Positions 56,602 to 64,000 of a stretch of 64,000 bases of DNA are shown piece after piece. The notes beneath the pieces were generated by a model that saw only the letters and a list, made by a program, of their open reading frames with translations, had not been told where the DNA came from and searched no databases. How positions within the stretch are numbered: position 1 is the first letter of the stretch; each line of letters begins with the position of its first letter. This DNA comes from Symmetrospora coprosmae (taxonomy: Eukaryota; Basidiomycota; Cystobasidiomycetes; Symmetrosporaceae), in NCBI GenBank assembly GCA_008802785.1, contig VUYT01000017.1, positions 62,001 to 126,000 on the forward strand. Direction: 5' to 3'. Position numbers and translations under genes: made by a program.

Positions 56602-59102
56602 ATGTCTACGGTCATCAAGAGCGCTGCTGTGCCACACTACAGCAAGGCGAACGGCAAAATTGTCTACGCGGTGCGCGTCTGCCCGGTCGATACAGTCGAC
56701 GAAGAGCCCTACACAATCTACCGCGCTTGGGGTGAATTCACCGACTTCAGCACGAGGTGAGGCCCCTGCTGTTCGGACGTCGTCTGCGTTTGCCAGAGCC
56801 TAGGCTGAACCCGGATCGCCATGGCAGACTCTCGTCAGTGTCTTGCCAGGACCAGACAGAACGAGCCACCTTCCGCCGAGTTCCGCGCCTCTCCCGCAAG
56901 GTCACCTTGTTCGTGACTGCGTCCACCCATGCAGCCCGCCGGGACGAGCTGGATCTCTTCGTGCGACACCTCTTCAACCTGCCGCAGACAGTCACGCTGC
57001 ACCCGCTCGTGCAGGAGTTCTTCGACATCAAGCCGAATGGGCTGGACGGGCAGCTCCCGCCCTCGCCCGCGCCCCATACGCCGGCGCATTTCGAACTGCA
57101 CCCGAATGGCAAGACCATCACGCCCGCCTCTGCGGCTGCCGCATCGAGCGCCATGCGCGAGTTCTCCTATTCAGCGTCCACCTCGTACGCAAGCATCAAG
57201 GAGCGCTCGCCCGGCCCGCCCCAGCCGGCGTTCCGCGGGGGCCTCGTCAGCAAGCGCTCGACGCCCGATCTGCGCCGCTTCCTGTCGGCCTCGGTCGACA
57301 GCAGCGCCTCTTCTGCTTCTTCTTCGGATGAGGACCTGCCCAACATGTCGTGTCCAACTTCGCCTGCGGCTGCCGCTTATCCTGCCCAGCTCGCGTTCCG
57401 CTTTCCCATGCCGCCTGCGCCGCACACGTCGACCTCGCAGATCAACATCCCGCTGGTCTCGTCGCCTGCCAATGACAACGACATCACGGTCCGCTATTCG
57501 GCACACGCAGCCAGGCAGCCGTCCTCGAGCAGCCAGACCCAGGGTACCAGGCAGCGCAGCGGGCTTGGCCGCGATACCTTCGTAGAGCCCTGCTCTCCCG
57601 CCTCCGGCACGGACGATGGTAGGATCAGCATCAGCGATGCCTTCTCCGTGCGCACGGCCTCGACTGTTCGCCCGCTATGCGGCGGAGGTCCTCTCTCGCG
57701 TGTGGCGTCGCCAATGTCATTCACGTCTGACCGGACAGCCAGACAGGAAGATGAGGAGGAGGAGCGTCATAGCGCAACTACCACCGCTAGCCCTCCTCCT
57801 CCTTCGCGTCCGGCACCGCGGCCGCTCGGCGGTGGAAGCCTGAAGCACTTCCGCTCGCTGCAGGACCTTCGCTCGGTCGTCACGCCCCGGCCACAGTTGC
57901 CTCCCGTGCCCACGTCAGTGCCGGCGCAGCCAATGCCTTCGCCGCTGCCTTCAACACGCTCGCAACAAGGGCTTTACGTCCCTCCACCCATGACGCGCGC
58001 ACGGTCAGACAGCAAGGTCATGCTGTCCAAGCCTCTGCCTTTGGTTCTCGAGGATGAGCCGCCCGCACCGTCGCCAACGTCCAGCAAGGGATTCCGCCGG
58101 TGGAACAACACCAAACAGCCGAGTACGCCTGCCTCGTCCACGAGCACGAGCACGCGCTTTGTACGCCCGTCACTGGACAATCTGCGGCGGCTGGCGCAAG
58201 AGCAATTCGGGTCCAGCAACGGGCACCAGCACACGCCATCGACCTCGAGCGTCGAGTCGAGCGATAGCAGCCTTCCCTCTCTGTCCCGCTCGCAGACGTC
58301 CTCGGCGGGACTCGGATTTGACTTTTCGTCGCCTTCGTACGAGTCGCTGGAGCTCTCGTCCTCCTCGGACCACTCGGGCTATTTCGACTCGCCAGATTCG
58401 TCCTTCACTGTACCGATGACGCCGCCGTCTGCCTTTGGCCACCAGCAGGGCAGTGCTGGCAAGTTCGACAGGTGGCAGCAGGATGGGAGCAGTGGATCGT
58501 ATCTGCACAATGGGAACAACATGCCACCCATGCCGTTCTTCCCAACGCCTGGCGCATGCGATGCTATTGCATACAACCAGGGCACTGTCGGTCGCCGGCA
58601 CGGTCTCGGGCTTGGCCAAGGCCAGGGCCGCAGCCGCGCCTCGTCGCTTCACCACCCAACGCTCGAGACCATTCTCGCATCACCCATCCTCGGCTGCGAG
58701 CCCGCCAGCAAACCTTCGCCGCGGGCCGACACTGCCACAGTGACCATCAAGCTCATGACGGCGCACGATGGCAACTTCATGATGAAGCTGCCCAAGTCGG
58801 CCTCGCTGCAGCAGCTGCGCGAGCGCGTGTATGCGAAATGCAGAGACTCGGATGTCGCGCTCGACTCGGCCCGCTTTGCGCTCGCCGTCCAGTCTGCCGG
58901 CGCTGGCTCCGGCACTGCGACAGCCAAAAGCGCAGCCAGGCTGCTGAATAGCGCGCCCAGTTCGCCGGCTTCGCCAGCTTCGCCAGCTTCGCCTCGTTCG
59001 CCTGGCTCGGCACTCGCGCAGGCTATCGACATCAACGACGAGGAGGATTGGCAGCTCGCCCTCTCGCTCGCTACTACGAAGCTCACCCTCCGGGTCCGAT
59101 GA
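56602..59102 (+). CDS. PX and PB1 domain protein (Bem1/Scd2-like architecture without visible SH3)
   Basis: Exons 56602-56756 and 56804-59102 give 817 residues. The N-terminus is a PX (phosphoinositide-binding) domain: KIVYAVRVCPVDTVDEEPYT, IYRAWGEFTDF, RVPRLSRKVTLFVT and RRDELDLFVRHLFNLPQTVT, HPLVQEFF. About 500 residues of Ser/Pro-rich disordered sequence follow. The C-terminus is a PB1-like domain (VTIKLMTAHDGNFMMKLPKS, SLQQLRERVYAKCRDS, INDEEDWQLALSLATTKLTL). Bem1/Scd2 polarity scaffolds end SH3-PX-PB1, but no SH3 is visible here and the PX starts at residue ~8. The acceptor at 56803 was chosen to keep the PX frame; others break it. It could act in polarity or NADPH-oxidase regulation (NoxR-like proteins use PB1), which is inference. 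Confidence 0.72.
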
Positions 59103-59933
59103 CCACCACCACCATCATTTTCAGACTCCAATGCTCATGCTCTGAATATCACGACAACGAAGGGTTATAGAGGAACAGTTTCACGATATATTCCCAGTAG
59201 CAGTAGTCTCTCGTCTCGGTCGCTTCACGCTGCATATACAAACGCTTGATCCGCTTTCATCTGTGCTTCCACCATGTATCTAGACACGGGCATTTTGCTT
59301 TCGCTTGACGCGATACTGTATCTTGGATCAGTACTTTCGCTCTCTCACCGCGATACGCGCCAGCAGTAGCTCAATACTAGTATTGAAGGCGGAAGACGGC
59401 GATGGTGGTGCAATCCGGGTCGAACAAGCTTAAGAGGCATGGCCGTGTTTCCTGAAGGTTAGCAGCTGCTCGAGCCCGCCAAGGAACGGGCGGGATGGCG
59501 CACAAGCGTGGTCGCCGAGTACCGTGGAGGGCGGAGGTACGAAGCAGAGGATCTGCACGGTCGCACACGCGAATTCGCCAATGAGGTCAGCCGCTGCCAA
59601 GACTGATACGGTCGGGCATCTGGAATGAAATCAACCTCGCATATGATGATCTGACCTGGAAGGAGCAGGATCGAGTGACGAGCTGCGGAACGAAGACTGG
59701 ATGGAAGCAGGGCTCACGACCGACTGCGGACTACCGTGAGTGAGTAGCAAAGGAAGACTAGAGCGCCATGAGCCGAAAAGAGAGACGGCGAAGTGTTGAC
59801 ATAGACGCTTTTTGCTTGCATATATGGACTTTAACCCGGTACAGACATTGCACGGGCGCACGAACTTTGCCTCTCGCGTGCACTGCCGTGCACGACATAC
59901 CCAGCAAGACGGACCCAAGACAGGGGCCGACGT
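59103..59933. terminator. Convergent intergenic region between the PX-PB1 gene and aldolase
   Basis: About 830 nt between convergent stop codons. It contains a relatively AT-rich stretch (59150-59380) likely to be 3' UTR. No gene is supported. Confidence 0.4.
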
Positions 59934-61856
59934 TCAGAGGTTGCCCTCGGTGAGAAGGTCCTTGAAGGCCTCCTTGACACGGGTAGTCATGGTCTCTTCT
60001 CCCTTTCGAACCCAGACGCGCGGGTCCTGTGGAAGCGAATACAGCGATGCGATTGTGGCCATCGCGAAGTTAGCGTCCATTTCTGCCAGCGTCTGCAGCA
60101 CCACAACCACACAGAAAGCGACCCAAGAGAACGCACGTAGTACTTCTTGTTGGGCTTATCCTCTCCGTCCGGGTTGCCGACCTGCGTCTTGAGGTAGTCC
60201 TGCTTGCCGAGGAAGTAGTCGCGGAACCCTTCCATGTAGGCCCACTGCGTGTCGGTGTCAATGTTCATCTTGACGACGCCGGCCTTGACGGCGCGGGTGA
60301 TCTCGTCCTTGGTCGAGCCCGATCCGCCGTGGAAGACGAGGAAGACGGGCTTGTCGTTCTCGGACTTGAGCTGCTCCTTGGTGTAGGCCTGGTGCTTCTC
60401 GAGCAGCTCCGGGCGGAGCTTGACGTTTCCGGCTGTGACGAAACCGAACGAAAGGAGGCGTCAGCTCCTGAGCGTGGAGAGTACGGGACTGTTTGCCTGG
60501 CCGCCGGCCACTGCCGTCGAGGCAACAGCGCTGCGAGCGGCACCCACGCTTGTAGACGCCGTGCACGTTTCCAAAGCCGGCAGCGATGGAGAACATGGGG
60601 CTGATGGCGGAGAGGGCCTTGTAGATGTCCCAGATATCCTCTGGCTGGGTGTAGAGCGAGTTGTTGTCGACGCTCGTGTTGTCTACGCCGTCCTCCTCGC
60701 CGCCCGTGATGCCAATCTCCATCTCGAGCCAGAGGTCGACCTTTGCCATGCGCTCAAAGTACTTTGCGCAGATTTCGATATTCTCCTCCTTGGACTCCTC
60801 CGAGAGGTCGAGCATGTGCGACGAGAACAGGGGCTCGCCCTCCTTCTTGAAGTAGGCCTCGTCGGCCTCGAGCATCCCGTCGAACCAGGGCAGCAGCTTC
60901 TTTGCGCAGTGGTCCGAGTGCATGATGACGGGGACGCCGTACGTGGGCGCAATGGCGCGGACATAGTGCGCGGCGGCGACGGCGCCGGCGATCGAGGCCT
61001 CCTGGTTGCCGTTCTTTACGCCCTTGCCGGCAAAGAAGGCGGCACCGCCCTGCGAGACCTGGAGGATGACGGGCGACTTTGTGTCGCTGTGTGCGTGAAG
61101 TGTGAGTTCCGTCATCGAGTGACAATGTGGGATGGACAAGTCAGCGCTGTGCGTGTGGTGGGGGAGAGAGACGGCCGCCAGTTCGTGGTGTGGACATAAT
61201 GAGGGGAATCCTGCACGCACCGGGCAGCCTCAAGGGCGGCAACGACGGTCGAAGACGACGTGACGTTCTGTCGAGGCGTGCATATGGCACGGAGAGGAGA
61301 TGGAGTGGGAGCACGTCACATCAGGATTCTGTACGACTGCTGCTGTGTGACTGAAGGGGGCAGAGAAGCACTCACGAAAGCCTGGTGATTGGGCGCGCGG
61401 GCGGATGACGGGGGTCAGGTCAGATCAGAGACGGGAGGGACCAGCCGACAGAGAACGATAGCAGCTCACGGGGATGGCAAACTGCATCCAGCGGAAGAAA
61501 GCATGCACCGCGTCAGTCTATCGCTCCTGTAGCCATGGCCCTCATTTGCCCCGCGCGACCGCTTCGTCCGACCCGGCCAGCGGGGGGCATTCTAGGAGGG
61601 ACTCACGCCGTGCTCTCGAGCATACTCGAGGACTTTGACGCAGTTCTTGCCCGTGACGACGCCGCTGTGTGCCTAGAGCGTCAGATGCCAGGTATTGCGT
61701 GCCCTGCCGTTGCGCCGACTCACGCCTGCAAGCAGATGAGGATATATGATGGGTCAATTCAGCCCAGCCCGGCCCCCGGCCCAGGGCGTTGAGGGGATCT
61801 CCCTATGGCCTTGCCCCCTTGCCCGCACTCACGGGAACCTGAGATCCGAGACCCAT
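59934..61856 (-). CDS. FBA1: Fructose-bisphosphate aldolase, class II
   Basis: Eight exons (61856-61833, 61672-61607, 61481-61470, 61381-61376, 61267-61221, 61086-60548, 60432-60137, 60026-59934) give 360 residues; yeast Fba1 has 359. Two exons are tiny: 12 nt (FAIP) and 6 nt (AF), which join to NVTSSSTVVAALEAAR. Zinc ligands and the active site are in VIMHSDHCAKKLLPWFDGML, EAYFKKEGEPLFSSHMLDLS, EMEIGITGGEEDGV and FLVFHGGSGSTKDEI. NMNIDTDTQWAYMEG-like and NPDGEDKPNKKYYDPRVWVR segments follow. It cleaves fructose-1,6-bisphosphate in glycolysis. The first intron contains an internal acceptor and donor two bases apart (61724-61725). Confidence 0.94.
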
Positions 61857-62509
61857 GATGGATGTGCGTGTGTGTGGAGATGGATGTGCTTGCTTGCGAT
61901 GTGCTGCTGTATGAGCGTGCGTTGGAGGGGGAAGAAGTGAGCACAGTCTGATATCGGCGGGTGGTGGTCGGAGAATCCAGGAACGGGGGCGGGGGAGGTG
62001 GTGGGAAGGGATGACACGGGAAGGGGGGCAACGCCGATATCACCTATTGTATGCAGTGTCGCATGCACAGAGCAGGAGAGGGCTGTCCACACGCATCACA
62101 TTGCACATGTGTCATTCTATGCAGTCTCCCGGTCCCAGTCCCAGTCCCAGTCCTGTTGCAGGTTCGCAGACGGGCGTCTCCACCTGCTGCACCTACGTGT
62201 ACATGCAACACGCACATGGCCATGGCGCGCATTGGCCACAGGCAGCATCTGTGCATGTATGCACCCATGTACTGCACTGCACTGTACTGCACTGTACATG
62301 CCTCCCTTGTGGGACTCCCCCCTCCCCCCCTGTGGCATGCCCGCCAGCTGCCCTTTACGCGCCTGCCTCTCCTCCGCCTCTGCCTCTGTTATTTGTTTTC
62401 GCGCATCCTCAGGCATGAGCAAGACACCTGCAGAGCAGAGACGCACAGCTTGCTTCCTCTCCTTCTTGCAGCGTCATCACATCACAGAACACACATAGCA
62501 CGCCCCACC
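61857..62509. promoter_or_regulatory. Divergent region between FBA1 and the homeodomain gene
   Basis: About 650 nt containing both promoters. Short tandem motifs are present: four CCCAGT-like units at about 62129-62153 and an ACTGC/ACTGT repeat at 62271-62298. A GGTGGGAAGGG-type purine tract lies near 61985-62030. Confidence 0.45.
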
Positions 62510-64000
62510 ATGCACACATACACTGCCGAGGACTTTGACATTGAGATGGACGAGCTCGACAGCGACGCAGCCTCGTCCTCAAGGGCGGCCATGGCCACTG
62601 ACACCGTCAAGCGCCGACGCAGGACAACAAAGAAGGAGCAGGCAATACTGGAGGCTCTCTTTGAAGAGGTGGGGCCATCATCCACTGTGTACACTGACAT
62701 CGCCCTGCTGATGTGCATGCATCACCCGTACTGCAGTCGCGCACCCCGTCAACCGAGGCACGCCAGCGCGTCTGCACCCAGATTGACATGAGCATGCGCA
62801 AGCTGCAGGTATGGCTGCAGAACAGGCGGTGAGGATGGATGGACGAGTCGACTCTGTTGGGTGCACTCGACTAATCACCGTTCCCTGTCCCGCAGCCAAA
62901 AGGAGAAGAAGGACGCTGGAAAGTGGAAGCCATCACCTTCATCGTCGTCGGTGACGACGCCAAACCCGAACGCGACTACTTTGAGCGGCGGCAGCGGGCA
63001 AGAAGGAGGACCCTCTCCTCATCAGAGTCAAAGTCAAGGAGCATATGCACAACCAGTAGCAATGCCCTCTTCCCCAGCAGTATCCTCCTTCTCGTCGCCC
63101 GTCGTCATGCGCGCCCACACCGGAGGCGCAGCACACGGACACGGGTACGGACACGGACACGGACACGGACACGATCGCACCCATCCGACCGCGAGCGCAA
63201 GCGCACTCACCCTCCCGTCAATCTCCATCATGACGGCGAACTGCCCCGTCGACGGCCCATCACGGGCCGTTTCTTCTCCGGCGGTCGAGCAGCACACTGC
63301 AAGCGAGACACCGCCATCACCACCGCAGCAAGAAGAAGAGGCCTCATCGCACCTGCAAGTGCAACGCCCCGTATCGCCGTCGACGACAGCCACAGCAAGG
63401 CTATCTCCTCTCCTCCTCACAACAAGCCTCCCGCCTCCGCCTCCCCTGCACCGCTCGCACTCGCTCCCAGTCCCCCTGCTGCGCGACACCAGCGCACGCC
63501 CATCCTCCGCCCCGCCAACACAGACGACTTTCCTCCCCTCGCTATCGCTAAGCTCAACCTGGTCAGGAAGCAGCGTGACCAGCACACGCACACACGCGCC
63601 CATGCAGACGGCGACGGCGACGCTGCCCCCGCTCCAGCACGCTCTCACCGCTCGCCACCCCGACCCCAACCCCGACTGTAGCCGCGAGGCGGGCATCTTC
63701 CCACACACAGCTAGCGCACGCTCCATCGCCGCCCTGCCCGCGATCGTGCCCGCGCTGCGACTGCCCTCTGCGTCTGCCCCTGGTGCAGCAGTGGGAGTGG
63801 GAGGGCTTATCGCACCGCTCGGCGTCCCTCTTGCGCGACGCCACTCGGCACACAATCTCCCACCTTTCAACCAGCACCAGCGCCAGCTGCCCGTATCGTC
63901 ATCGGCATCCACACCTGTGCCTGCGCCTGCGCCTGCAGCTGGACGCGCAGCACAGCTGTGGGACAACCTCGACTCGGACCCGGTCGAGCCGGAGGAGCAG
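62510..64000 (+). CDS. Homeodomain transcription factor (3' end outside window)
   Basis: Exons 62510-62668, 62737-62828 and 62896 to beyond 64000, partial. An acidic start (MHTYTAEDFDIEMDELDSD) precedes the homeodomain: KRRRRTTKKEQAILEALFEE|SRTPSTEARQRV, then QIDMSMRKLQVWLQNRR|QKEKKD. Helix 3 has the WLQNRRQKEK form (Trp, Gln, Asn, Arg), and both introns interrupt the domain. Typical 60-residue spacing indicates a non-TALE class. The remainder is Ser/Pro/His/Ala-rich, with a GHGYGHGHGHGHD run encoded by a GGACAC repeat near 63130-63170. No domain identifies it as a mating-type factor, and no pheromone receptor or second homeodomain gene is next to it in this window. Confidence 0.87.

Noticed and set aside
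62510-64000. Homeodomain gene as part of a mating-type locus
   Set aside because: No divergent partner homeodomain gene, pheromone or receptor gene is adjacent within the window, and the domain has typical 60-residue spacing.

Overview
The window is nuclear DNA of a basidiomycete fungus. Genes are dense and GC-rich, and nearly all are split by short GT-AG introns (mostly 50-110 nt, some 35-42 nt). The gene families are fungal: a MET30/sconB-type F-box WD40 protein, a Chs5 exomer subunit, Btn1/CLN3, large-subunit catalase and class II aldolase. Gene density, intron style and GC content suggest Ustilaginomycotina or a close relative, but I cannot place it more finely without a search. I see no CRISPR array, rRNA or convincing tRNA, and no transposase, integrase or reverse-transcriptase gene.

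Layout. 0-13.4 kb: the 3' end of an ABCG transporter, an aldo/keto reductase, the MET30-like F-box protein (-), UMP kinase with a small membrane-protein frame directly upstream (-), ESCRT-III Vps2 (+), mitochondrial DnaJ Mdj1 (-) and Btn1/CLN3 (-). 14.2-17.9 kb: a gene-free tandem array of three ~940-bp units, bounded by ~60-bp direct repeats rich in TGTAAAC and carrying a repeated grid of splice-site-like signals. This is the most unusual structure in the window. 18-25.8 kb: a DUF4185-like protein (-), an unrecognised repeat-bearing protein (-), two mitochondrial LEA-like proteins (+) and the DRG1/Rbg1 GTPase (-).

26-36.7 kb: Lcp5/neuroguidin, complex I 30-kDa subunit, Chs5, an F-box-like protein (all +), a GPI-anchored cupredoxin (-) and a small KGG-repeat stress protein (+). 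37-40.3 kb: a tandem pair of secreted-protein paralogues, one intact and one with a shifted frame in exon 1. 40.4-51.2 kb: a small conserved-looking protein (-), a HIT hydrolase (+), a peroxin-type DysF protein (-), mitochondrial ribosomal protein mL43 (+), Mediator Med6 (+), an unknown protein (-) and Rpf2 (+). 51.3-64 kb: large-subunit catalase (-) with very small exons and one in-frame TAA, a PX+PB1 protein (+), fructose-bisphosphate aldolase (-) and a homeodomain protein (+) that runs off the end.

Most genes are unrelated housekeeping functions (sulfur regulation, nucleotide metabolism, endosomal sorting, mitochondrial biogenesis, ribosome assembly, glycolysis, transcription) and do not form a single pathway. 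I worked out exon structures by hand from splice signals, reading-frame continuity and family conservation, and checked that exon lengths sum to whole codons. Starts and terminal exons are the least certain parts.
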